DNA of 35,161 bases from NCBI GenBank assembly GCA_003427395.1, contig BFEA01000650.1, positions 769,916 to 805,076 on the forward strand. Reading direction: 5' to 3'. Each line of letters begins with the position of its first letter. Within the stretch, counting starts at the first letter, position 1. Of the stretch, positions 18,948 through 27,977 are shown in pieces. The DNA is from Chara braunii. Its lineage: Eukaryota > Streptophyta > Charophyceae > Charales > Characeae. A program made the translations under genes and the position numbers. The notes beneath the pieces are model-generated. The model saw nothing but the letters and a program-made list of their open reading frames with translations, had not been told where the DNA came from and did not search any database.

Positions 18948-21640
18948 ACCTCACGCCCTGTGCTGTCTTCCGTTCGGAGTGCTAAGAGTGCGGAAAGAAG
19001 GCCCGAAAAAACAGCAAGGTGGGGTGTGCCAAGGACTTTTGGAAAATAGAGTGTGGGGACACAGACAAAACTGAAATCCCCCGTGTTGGCCCGATGGAGT
19101 CGGTTGCTTTCGCGTGTCGCGGAATGCTCGCGCGGGCACAGCGCGAAAAGAGAAAAATCCAAATTCAATCCAAAAAGTATTGTCGAGCTTCCCACCACGC
19201 TACGGATCTTCTTTTTAAGCAGAAGGGCTTCGGTACACTCCGCGTGTCCCGTTTCTGTATCAAGTCTCGTCGTCTCTCGTGGGTCAGTTCCGAGTCCGAC
19301 GTGGATAGTCTCAGCCGTGTGGCTCTTTCCTTGTGCTCGTCTTCACTCCGTATCCGGTAGTGGAAGCCCTTTAATTCGTAGCGATCGAAACGCTGGCACT
19401 CAGTGCACAGGGTTCGAGGCCAATGGGGCGCCACTGCCGTCCACGGAATGACGATTAGCTCGTTAAATGGCAACAGTACCGAGTAGCCTAAGGGTGGGAA
19501 GTGCGTATCAATAATGACAAAGCCCGCATCCACAAATCCAGAACAACGATTTTTGAGAGGGAAGTAATATTGTCCGCCGATCCGTGCGACAACTTCTCGT
19601 ACGTCCCACTGGCATACACGTGTCCTTTCCTCGTTGTAAGGGAAGGGGCGCGTTGGCGGGGGAGATACGGGAGGCTGGCGCCCGATCGAGGAGCGGCCGT
19701 TAGTCCACATATCAATCAATCAAAATGAGTTTGCAAAAACCCTCGAGACGTCATCAAAAAGCACAATCAAAAAATAAATAGCCAGTATTTTCTTTCCTTT
19801 TGACACGAGGGAAGCATCTATGCATTAATCGGGTTCGAGTTTCGAGGGATCAACCCGCGACTCGGTTTCGGCAGACCAGATCAACAAAAACACGAGGCGC
19901 CTCGCTTTTTCGAGGCTGCCTCATAGACTGTCTGCAGATGTCGTAGAACATAAGGCAGATGACATGCGCAGTGCATTCAGAACGATAGATCTAAACACTC
20001 TTGCATTCTCGAACAAAATCCCTTCAAGATTAGGGTCTAATCAACGCAAAAATTCACATACAAACATTTCCATGCATACATCCACTATGGAAGGTGCGAG
20101 AATGACAATAATGCATCTAAGACAAATCGGGGGATAGTACACACGCATCCACCGTCCACAAGACAAGAGGATTGAGTTTCCTTACATCCGGGGATTACCC
20201 AAGAAACTAATGGACGAGTTCCGGAAGAAGTTCTTCTTCACAGGGAGTCAAGAGAGTTCACGTTGGGTCACAAGAGAGGCAAACTCATAGCACATTGTCA
20301 TGCAAATCAGAGAGAGATGAGGGAGAGAGAGAGAGAGTTGAAGAATGTCGAGATAAGAGACACCGGAATCCGACAAAGGAACATTCGACTTTGCAGCCAT
20401 GAACTCACACAAAAAAAAATGACCCGCAATCATGGAGGCGCATTCGCCGTGAAATTCCAATATGGCCCAGGGCCAGTCATCCACCCAACTCCAATTACAG
20501 ATCCTCATAATCACACCGACGATCCCGGCTGTCACGTGCTAACTTCCGCCACTACGATCGTCACCCCGCTGACGCAGACTCGACTCGGCTCGCCCGGATC
20601 CCACAGTCCGTCGTGGCGATCAAGCGCGCAGCCGGCCAGCCTACAGTCAGCCCGACAGGACTTTTGGACTCGCACCAAACGCATCACCTAGCCATTGCTT
20701 CCCGGAAGCTGGCTTGCGAATGGAAAACGTAAGAGAGATTTGCGGACGCACTTGCAGAATTTATAGTTGCGAGAAAGGAGATAGATAGGGGAGAAGACAG
20801 AGGGAAAATCAAAGTGTAAGAGGAGAGGGTTCAGCAAGGGGTGCTCAAGGGAAGCCATGTTGATCCTTCGGAACCCGATGTTCGACCAATTAAATTCGTC
20901 GCGCAATAGGAAGATCCTCTTTCTCAATGCGTCTAATTGGTGAGCAGGGGTAATCGGAGAGCCAAGGTTGAAGAACGAGAAGGAAAGAGGCGCGAAAAGC
21001 AGCGCGAGACGGGTCCAAGATTCAGAGGATCAAGAAAGAAGAACAGGAGCGCAAAGAGTAGTGAGAGAGAGAGGAGAAACAGTTGCAATAGGAGAGGAAG
21101 AGGAGGAGGGGAGAGAGACAGAAGAAAGCACGGGGGAGAAACAATGCGGGAAATAAGGAGGAGGAAGCTCGCATGCGAGGTGCCGACAGCAAGAGAAAAA
21201 AAAGGCACCAAAACAGTTGCAGCTTGCCTATGAATTCAAAATTTGAAATTGCCATATCCGCGCGTGAAAGTCGACGCGGGAAAATAAATTCCTATGCCTA
21301 TCCGTATTCTCACAAAATTCCTTAAGTTTTCTCCGATGTGACCGAGAACATTCATGCAAGGAAAAAGATATGTCGGGCTCCGCTTATTCTGTAATTCCTA
21401 ACTGTCGAGCCCAATTCCAAGTGCGCTCGCTAAGGCGCGCGTAATTTTCCATGCATTTCCCGAATTACAAAAAGCAGAATTTCAAGAATCGATAGAACTT
21501 TCGAAAATGGGGGGGCCCAAACAAGGTGCCTAATATCAAGAAAAGCGACGGGGGTTTTGCGGGGTCGGTATGATACAGGAAGGGGGTATTGAGTCAAGGG
21601 GTACGAAAGATAGCACGGGGCCGGGAAGTGGTTCGTCACA
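18948..21640 (-). repeat. Left LTR copy (2.69 kb)
   Basis: Starts acctcacgccc and ends ttcgtcaca on +, the same limits as the copy at 31920-34003. It retains about 640 bp (20607-21243) absent from the other copy. That segment includes a TATA-like site and a long purine-rich + strand (pyrimidine-rich on the element's sense strand). A 16-bp direct repeat, acatatgtgacgcgca, borders this LTR at 18932-18947 and 21638-21653. The open frames inside it (for example 19165-19719 and 20263-20691) have no recognisable domain and are not conserved as frames between the two copies. Confidence 0.85.
20760..20765 (-). promoter_or_regulatory. TATA-box-like site of the LTR
   Basis: On the minus strand the site reads ctataaattc in a GC-balanced context, inside the LTR segment that only the left copy retains. 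It is placed as expected for a U3 core promoter driving leftward transcription, with start expected about 25-35 bases further left. The upstream LTR lacks this segment. Confidence 0.4.
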
Positions 21641-21653
21641 TATGTGACGCGCA

Positions 21654-22619
21654 GGGGGTTCCAAAACTATGCGCTCTCCTGATTGCATCAAAGACCTTGA
21701 ACCAAGTACGTAGGAGGAGACGAAGAAGCAGGAAGAAGTAGGAGGCTTAGATCAGCACAAAGTCAGCGGAGAGAACTGAGCCGGGGCATGTGTTGACGAC
21801 AACATCCGTGGCAAGATCTGCATGCCGGCTCATGCTGACTTGGATCCCCATCCTCCGCAGTCCTGTCATATGCAACCCCCTGCCCTTCAAACTTCGGAGA
21901 TCATCCAGGTGGCACCATCATGGTCCATCAGGTCTCCGTGTGCTCTGCACCCCCAGTCCAGCGCAGTCCATCGAATCAGAGCATAAGTTGACGTCATCGT
22001 CAATGGCGTGATCTTTGCGAAATTGCTGATTCGTACTGCTCGGAGGACACGTGGCGATTTCTCCAGTCGATCGCCTCTCTCAGAAAGGTCGTAGATGAGA
22101 AGAAGAGGGTGGGATGGGCACGTGTCGGGTATCAGCGTCGCGTGGGGATGGGAAAATAGACATTACACATGGGGGGATGTCGACGTGGGGGGTTGGGGGG
22201 GAGTGGGGGTAAGTAACGGTTCATCCCTTCCTCTGTGATCGGAAGTTCCTCGTAGCGGATGATCCGGTGAAAGCGGGGAAACCGATCGCCGCAGTGAGGG
22301 AGGGAGGTGAGTTAGTCAGGGTAGAGGGTGGAGAAAGTGCAGAAGAGTGCCCCGTGAAACAACTCGTGATGGCGACATGCGGGGATGGTTCCGGTGATTG
22401 CGCAGTAGACTTCTACTGCGTTACTTTGTTCCCACGGGGTGCTGAGCAAAAGGACGTGTAAACAGAACGTGGGGTTTGCGCATTGAAGGGAAGGGTGGGG
22501 ATGGACGGTAACGGCGAGACGGGTGGAGTTAAAGTGACGGAAGGTATTGGGAGGAAAGGGGTTGCGAGGGAAGGTGACGGGGGTAGAGATCTGGCAGTCT
22601 GTGGCAGAGGGTGAGGTAA
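21654..22619. other. Non-coding 3' internal region of the gypsy element
   Basis: Lies between the extra ORF and the left LTR. No supported gene and no clear polypurine tract on the element's sense strand next to the LTR. It contains a G-run cluster on + at 22170-22216 (four runs of five or more G) that could form a quadruplex. Confidence 0.5.
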
Positions 22620-23537
22620 TCAAGGGGACGGCGGGATAATGATCGGGGACGAACGCCGATTCCCCGCATCGGTACGCGGACGAACTGGGGGATGGGCTGG
22701 GGTGGAGGGGGAGGGGGATCGGCTCCGTTTTTGTCGTGATGCGCTCGGAGCCGCGGTTGCTGGGCCGTCGTCTTCGGGCTCGAGGGGCTTTGGATCCCTG
22801 GTCGGGTCGTCGTCGATACGCAGGTTCGCCTCACTGGCGAACTCCAACTGGCTTTTCCCGGCGGCGATCTCTTCCCTTCTCCGTGCCTCCTCGGGGTCTT
22901 CCGCCTCCCTGCCGGTGCGCGCCACTTCTTCCGGCAAATCCTCCCACTCTGATCCGGCTTCCTCCTCTTCGTCTTCTTCTTCTACCTCCTCCTCTTCTTC
23001 AGTCTGCTCCCCTTCGCTGTACTCACTATAACTTCCTTCCTCCGACGTTTCTTCGTCGGCGTCGCCCTCTTCTTCGGTGGCTTCTTCTTCTCCTTCAAGC
23101 GCCTCCTCAGGATCTTCCTTCGGAAAGAAGGCACGATCGATGATTCCATACGGCTTCAAGTACTCCTGCCACGACGGCAGAGTGCTTTCACTCCCGGGTT
23201 CTTCCAAGCATGCAGTCCACTGAAGATACGGCGCTAACGTCCGCGTGATGACGTGCGGAGCCGGACTGTCGTCACTTTGCGAAACGATGTCGAGAGAGAG
23301 ATCGTCAGCCAATTGCGAGAGCGGGACGACGAGTTTTTGAGTAATAGGTTGGCGATGGCCTGGCCAAACCGATCCGAAGAGGAAAGCGAGAAGATCGCCC
23401 TCCACGTCAGTTCTCCAAGCCTGGATGATCATCAGCTCCAGGTACTCAATACACGCCTGATGCTCGTCGTCCACGTCACTTGCACTCGGGCCAAGCACAC
23501 AGACAGATCGACAAAGGTCTCGCGCCACACCTGCCAA
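22620..23537 (-). CDS. Extra 3' ORF of the gypsy element, acidic protein of unknown function
   Basis: 305 codons ending at 22620. The first 130 residues look globular (DVDDEHQACIEYLELMIIQA, then QPITQKLVVPLSQLADDLSL, then LQWTACLEEPG and LPSWQEYLKPYGIIDRAFF). A Glu/Asp-rich block follows at about residues 145-215, then a basic Ser/Arg/Pro tail (RQKRSRSPSPSTP). No transmembrane segment or signal peptide, so it is not an obvious envelope protein despite its position after integrase. It overlaps the preceding ORF by 62 bases in another frame and opens just after a TGA. No ATG opens the listed frame (it begins TTG). It may therefore be the frameshifted second half of one accessory protein. Confidence 0.5.
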   Translation of the reverse strand: MAGVARDLCRSVCVLGPSASDVDDEHQACIEYLELMIIQAWRTDVEGDLLAFLFGSVWPGHRQPITQKLVVPLSQLADDLSLDIVSQSDDSPAPHVITRTLAPYLQWTACLEEPGSESTLPSWQEYLKPYGIIDRAFFPKEDPEEALEGEEEATEEEGDADEETSEEGSYSEYSEGEQTEEEEEVEEEDEEEEAGSEWEDLPEEVARTGREAEDPEEARRREEIAAGKSQLEFASEANLRIDDDPTRDPKPLEPEDDGPATAAPSASRQKRSRSPSPSTPAHPPVRPRTDAGNRRSSPIIIPPSP

Positions 23538-24153
23538 TGCCCGCGATCAAGGAGCAGGACGGCAAGAGGCTCGAGCAGGAAAGAAAGGCGACGATGGAGA
23601 TCGGACTGCCAGAAGGTTGGGAAAAGAGGGGAAACCGAAGGTGGAAAGAGGAGCGAGAGGAGAGGCGCGGTTCATTGGGGGCGTTGGAAGGGGATGAGGG
23701 TGGGGAAGACGACTGCCGGTTGGCGCGGGGAGTGCGAATCTCGTCGAAGTCAGTCCCGAACGTCGGGACTAGATTGTTCCCTGGACGCGCAAGACAGTGA
23801 TGCCACTCTCCTGACAACTGCTGCGTCCACTCTCGTAAAGAGGTCAAGATCGCGGTATGCCGAAGTGGGTTGACCGCGCTGATGTCGCCTCTGAAGGCAG
23901 CGACCGTGGTGACGTGGCTCGTCCCTGGAGCTGCCAGTTGATGAAATGCCACCACCTCCGCCAATACTACTGCCTGCGGACTCCCGGCGAGTCGGAACGC
24001 AACGGCAACACACACTCCCTCCGTGCAGAAGAAGTGCGCCAATCTTCGCAGATCAGGACTGAGCTGCAGATGATGAACTTGCCGGATCTCAGAGATGTAG
24101 CCACGTGGCTGCAGCAGATGATTGCCAAGAGCTTGCTCTGTGATGAAACTCAT
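23476..24153 (-). CDS. Extra ORF overlapping the pol stop (ATGA junction)
   Basis: 225 codons from ATG 24153-24151. The pol reading frame stops at TGA 24152-24150, so stop and start overlap as ATGA, a layout known for coupled termination-reinitiation. The protein begins MSFITEQALGNHLLQPRGYI and includes HHLQLSPDLRRLAHFFCTEG and LREWTQQLSGEWHHCLA. Its final third is Ser/Pro-rich and may be frameshifted. No domain recognised. Its place after integrase is that of an additional or env-like ORF, but nothing in it resembles a membrane glycoprotein. Confidence 0.5.
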   Translation of the reverse strand: MSFITEQALGNHLLQPRGYISEIRQVHHLQLSPDLRRLAHFFCTEGVCVAVAFRLAGSPQAVVLAEVVAFHQLAAPGTSHVTTVAAFRGDISAVNPLRHTAILTSLREWTQQLSGEWHHCLARPGNNLVPTFGTDFDEIRTPRANRQSSSPPSSPSNAPNEPRLSSRSSFHLRFPLFSQPSGSPISIVAFLSCSSLLPSCSLIAGIGRCGARPLSICLCAWPECK

Positions 24154-24640
24154 GGCGAGGATGGGGAAGAAGATGAGGGATGGGAATAGGAGGGGGAGGA
24201 CGAGGCGAGAGCTAGATCGTCGTCGTCCTCTTCTTCAGCAGATGAGGGGGACGGGGGGAGATCAAAGGGAGGGAGGGGACGGATGTAAGAGGTATGTCGG
24301 ACGATGGGGACAGAGTTATGGCTGGCGCTGGCATCGGGCGCGATGCGCACCGTGTTAGCACCGTTGGGTCCGAGCTCGACAACGCGAAAACAGCCAGAGA
24401 ATTTGGGAGCGAATTTCCGGTCGCGTGCATATTTACGTACCTGCAGTAGGTCCCCTAATTTATATTGATGTTGGGGACCAGCGTTTCCATTTCGGGCCTC
24501 GTAGCGAGGGACTTGCCTTCCGTGGGCTAAATCGGTCAGTTTCTGTCTCTTTCGGGCTAGCTTTGGGACGACCCTTTCCATTAAATCGGCGTACCTTTTG
24601 GCCTTGGCCTTAAGGGCGGCACGCGTGTCTCTACCCCCTG
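24150..24640 (-). pseudogene. Integrase C-terminal (GPY/F-like) domain
   Basis: Frame running to TGA 24150, coding from about 24640 after a frameshift relative to the integrase core. It shows KAKRYADLMERVVPKLARKR, then the C-terminal domain YKLGDLLQVRKYARDRKFAP followed by KFSGCFRVVELGPNGANTV, and HTSYIRPLPPF. The GDLLQVRK...KFxGxFRVVE pattern is the usual SH3-like end of gypsy integrases, which contributes to DNA binding. The last 40 residues are acidic then Ser/Pro-rich. I see no clear chromodomain. Confidence 0.75.
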
Positions 24641-25340
24641 CTTCGGCAATTCCGAGTTACCCCGGTAATAGACGCATGGGAGGCTATTGGTGCGAAGCTG
24701 AAAGGGGGTGAACCCCGTGGGTTCGTGAGGGATGGCCTGGTGAATCCCGACGATTTGATATACGATCTCGGGCCAAGGACACGTGTCACGCGCCGCTAGA
24801 ATTCTACGAAGGGCAGTCTTAATCATGCAATTGGCATTTTCGGCCAACCCGTTCGACTGAGAAACGTGGGGTGCCATGTGCCGAAGCGTAATGCCTCGTC
24901 GTGCGAGTAATTCCTCTAGCTCGCCTTTGAATTCGGACCCATTATCGGTTAGGATCTCTTCCGTATCTAGGTGGGTATAGAGAACTTGATCGATGTGCGT
25001 GGCTATCTCTGCGGCCTTACAGGTCTTGCAGGGGTATACCTCGATGTATTTGGAAAAATGGTCTATTATAAGTAAAAGGATGGAATATTCGCAACGGTTT
25101 GGGCCAGGTGGCACGTCGATATTTGTCGTGTCCATACTGACTCGCAGGAAAGGGCGCTCTACTTCTGTCGGTACTATCGTGTTTGGTCCCCGTATTGGGG
25201 CAAGATCGGCGACACAGACCAGACATTTGACGACTACGTATCTGACATTGTCCCGTATATTAGACCAGAACCATCGATTATGATCTATAGTTGCCTCCGT
25301 GACATGTATCACGAAGTGAGCGGCCTGCTCTTCATGGGCA
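24581..25340 (-). pseudogene. Integrase zinc-binding and catalytic core
   Basis: The zinc module (HVTEATIDH, then CLVC) is followed by an RNase H-fold core with the three acidic residues: Asp in RVSMDTTNIDV, Asp in ILTDNGSEFKG and Glu in SQSNGLAENANCM, the last two about 35 residues apart. Further family signs are LLIIDHFSKYIEVYPC and GFTPFQLRTNSLP. It inserts retrotransposon cDNA into chromosomes. A TGA and a frameshift separate it from the upstream PHD segment near 25340, and another frameshift near 24640 precedes its C-terminal domain, so no complete integrase can be made from this copy. Confidence 0.85.
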
Positions 25341-25352
25341 GATCAGGTCCAA

Positions 25353-25934
25353 TCATATCTCTGGAATGGATGAGGAACCGCCAGTTTTACGCTTTTCTAG
25401 GTGACCGTTGATCCATCGGTAATCCCTAGATCTCTCAGTAGCCCGACGTCTGTCATGCTTAGTGAGATGATCCAATGGTAGACCAGCCAGCTTACCTAAT
25501 AGGATTTTATCCATCCAGACCTCTGTTCGTCGGTATTTCTCGTCATACTCGGGGCCGTCCGTACGGGCAGCCTCAAATCGAACCTCCGTAGGCAGTTTGT
25601 CCGTTCTACACAGAGGGCATTTCCATTCCCTACTTTTTGTTCGGTATCGGACGCATGCACCGTGTGTACGATTGACACACGTGGCACAGTTCACCCATTC
25701 AACGAATCCGGTCTCAAAAGGATGACAATTCACCCCATATACCCGTGTAATACACGTGCAAAAATAGCAGAATCTGTCGGGAAGGGTGGCGAAGATGGCC
25801 GACGAGGCGAGAGGGTCCGAATCAGCAGGGGAAGAAGGGGTTGCAGAGACCGGTGGGATAGCCATGATGAGAGGGGAGGAGAGAGAGAGTGAGCAGGGCT
25901 GCAAAGAGGGCAGAGCGAAGCTCCGTGTTACTCA
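25353..25934 (-). pseudogene. PHD-type zinc finger within gypsy pol, before integrase
   Basis: The frame is the same as the RNase H frame, separated from it by TAG 26016 and TGA near 25935. It holds a Cys4-His-Cys3 series with spacing C-x2-C-x23-C-x2-C-x4-H-x2-C-x11-C-x2-C: CYFC, NCATC, RTHGAC and EWKCPLC, the last with the Trp two residues before the final Cys pair that is typical of PHD fingers. Downstream, RSRDYRWINGHLEKRK matches the strand that normally leads into the integrase zinc module, so the finger is embedded in pol. PHD fingers read histone tails, so a role in target-site choice is possible but inferred. A RING-like finger is the alternative. Confidence 0.65.
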
Positions 25935-26015
25935 CTCCTTCGACAAAATTTCCACTTGTCTGTACCGCGGTCCACTTTCCTCCTCTGGCTCCTTCCACGG
26001 AATGACCTCCTCACT

Positions 26016-26414
26016 CTAAAGGACCTTCTTGGGTCGGTGCAGTCGTGTCAACCCGTCAGCATTCTCGTGTCTCTTGTGCTTCCGATGATGAATGTCAAAG
26101 TCCATGCTCTGTAGCACTGTTGCCCATCTCCCGATCATGCCCGAGTAATCCTTAGATTTCTTCAGGGCTAATAATGGCTCATGATCGGTGACCAGTGTGA
26201 ACTTTCGTCCATACAAATAGGCTCGAAAGTGACTGATTCCCCACAGAGCCGCATAGCATTCTCCTGTCGGGGTGGCGTAATTGCGCTTGCAGGCAGGCAC
26301 CGACGTAGACGCGTATTCCACCACGCATTCGAGTCCGTCGGGTCCCACCTGGACCAGGATCGCTGAGATTGCCTCCGGCTGCCATTCCGTGATAAGGATA
26401 AAAGGCTTTGCAGG
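26016..26414 (-). pseudogene. RNase H domain (gypsy pol), downstream half
   Basis: Reads from the insertion border into FILITEWQPEAISAILVQVG, then CYAALWGISHFRAYLYGRKF, TLVTDHEPLLALKK and HENADGLTRLHRP, a normal gypsy RNase H order. The usual first catalytic Asp position (FILxTDxS) reads FILITEW here. The enzyme removes RNA from RNA-DNA hybrids during reverse transcription. The 1.56-kb insertion beginning at 26415 cuts it from RT in the middle of the PDPA-KPF junction. The frame ends at TAG 26016. Confidence 0.85.
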
Positions 26415-26584
26415 CTGTTTTACCGCGCGTTCATTGAATGCGGGTTTTGCGTTCAGGTTTTAAACGCCCTGAACGCGCGTTCAGTGAACGCCGGTAAACG
26501 CGATTGACGCGTTTGCGCAGGGACGTGTGCGGGGTGGGGGGGGCCTTTGGGCAGTGTGGGGAATGGCGGAGGTGCTTGGGGGGN

Positions 26585-26650
26585 AAATTATAGGGAGTTA
26601 CCCTCCGATGTCCCCCACCCTCCTATAAAAAAAAAAATACCCCCCCAGCC
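26585..26650 (+). repeat. 66-bp segment identical to 35096-35161
   Basis: Begins aaattatagggagttaccct, contains an 11-A run and ends tacccccccagcc. Every base, including both homopolymer lengths, matches the last 66 bases of the window. It starts immediately after the single N at 26584. Confidence 0.95.
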
Positions 26651-26939
26651 AAAAAAAAAAAAAAAAAAAAAAAACCGCTCTCCGTGAACTCCCGTGTCGT
26701 GAACGAGGTGAACTCCATGACCGGTCTCCGTCCACAGACCCCGTGAACGGTGACCGGTGGTACGGCACTGGACGGCAGTGCTTGGGGGGGCTGTGGGCAG
26801 TGTGGGGAGCGGCGGGGGGGGTTTGGGGGGGGGGGAAAAAAAAAAAAAAAAAAGTGTATGTGTGAAATTGTGCGTGTGTGTGTGTGAATGTGTGTGTGTG
26901 TATGTGTGAAGGATCCTTTTTTTTTTCTTTTTGGGGCGG

Positions 26940-27708
26940 GCAGGGGAATCCCCCTAACACGACTCAGACGGCCCATGCAGGCTATCTGAAGGGTCCTCGC
27001 AGCCATGTACCGCAAGCACCCCCACCAAAATCAAGCCAGGCATTGAATATGAAGTAGAGTTCGAGTTGGCCAAATATATACTCAAGATTCGACTTCAGGT
27101 CTGCGTTTCAGCAGTTATGGGTTGCTCACGTAGCTAGGGCCTACTGGTCTCTGCATGTGACTCTTAGGGCTTGGCTCCACTACTCACCCAATGTGCAAAA
27201 CTAGAATGAATCTTCTGCAGAACATGGAATAATACGTCGCCATATGTTTTGTCTTTTTTCTTGTTTTTCTTTTTCTCGTTTTTCTTTTCTTCTCATTTTT
27301 TTTTTTTTTCGTTTATCTTTTTTTTCTGGTTTTTCTTTTCTCAAGAATACGTGCAGTGGCCTTAAGGGACTGTACTCACCACATGCACAAAAGACAAAAC
27401 ATATGGCGGCGTACTATTCCATATTTTGCAGAAGATTCATTCTAGTTTTGCACAATTGGTGAGTAGTGCAGCCAAGCCCTAAGACTCACGTGCAGAGACC
27501 AGCAGGCCCTAGCAGCGGGAGCAACCCATAACTACTGAAACACAGACCTGAAGTCGAATCTTGAGTATATATTCGGCCAGCTCGAACTCTATTTCATATT
27601 CACTGCCAGCCTTGATTTTGGTGGGGGGGTCAGCGCTACATGGCTGCGAGGACCCTTCAGGTAGCCTGCATGTGCCGTCTGACTCGTGTTCGGGGATTCC
27701 TCCACCTG
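26940..27708. repeat. Long inverted repeat inside insertion 2 (about 320-bp arms)
   Basis: Arm 26940-27258 and arm 27388-27708 are inverted complements at roughly nine in ten positions. Examples are ggtcctcgcagccatgta versus tacatggctgcgaggacc, and gccatatgttttgtctttt versus aaaagacaaaacatatggc. The spacer 27259-27387 is T-rich. A transcript would form a long hairpin. Confidence 0.9.
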
Positions 27709-27977
27709 CTCAAAAAAAAAAAAATGAGCTTTCACCTTGAATCACCTATGGTAGGCGGCCCGGGGTAAGCCTCGGGGGGGGTGTTTTTTTTTCACTTTCT
27801 GGGTTCCTTAAACAAGGCCCACCACCTCGTCGTCCGTAATGCGCGCGCGCGCCCCCTGGGGTTACGCTCAATTTTTTCGTGCCACATGGCGCGCAGCGTG
27901 TTTGAACGCAATTGAACGTGGTCCCGGGGGGTATGAACGCACGTTCAGCGCGTTCACCCAATTACACAGTTCGCAGG

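Larger units (their letters stand above)
26415..27969. mobile_element. hAT-like non-autonomous insertion 2 (1,555 bp)
   Basis: It interrupts gypsy pol. The 8-bp flanks tttgcagg (26407-26414) and ttcgcagg (27970-27977) agree at 7 of 8 bases and correspond to one stretch of the uninterrupted gene. The ends are short inverted repeats: ctgttttacc at the left and, on the opposite strand, ctgtgtaatt at the right. Subterminal TGAACGCG/CGCGTTCA repeats crowd both ends (26423-26510 and 27897-27957). The interior has a 26585-26650 segment repeated at the window end, G/C runs, poly-A, and a long inverted repeat (26940-27708). No transposase was seen. An 8-bp duplication and ctgt...acag ends fit hAT. Confidence 0.75.

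Noticed and set aside
19019-19719. Overlapping ORFs in the LTR (also at 31991-32552)
   Set aside because: Frames differ in length and are interrupted differently in the two LTR copies, with no domain. LTR sequence explains the similarity.
22620-24153. Envelope gene of an endogenous retrovirus
   Set aside because: Position fits, but there is no signal peptide, transmembrane helix or glycoprotein-like cysteine pattern. The proteins are acidic or Ser/Pro-rich.
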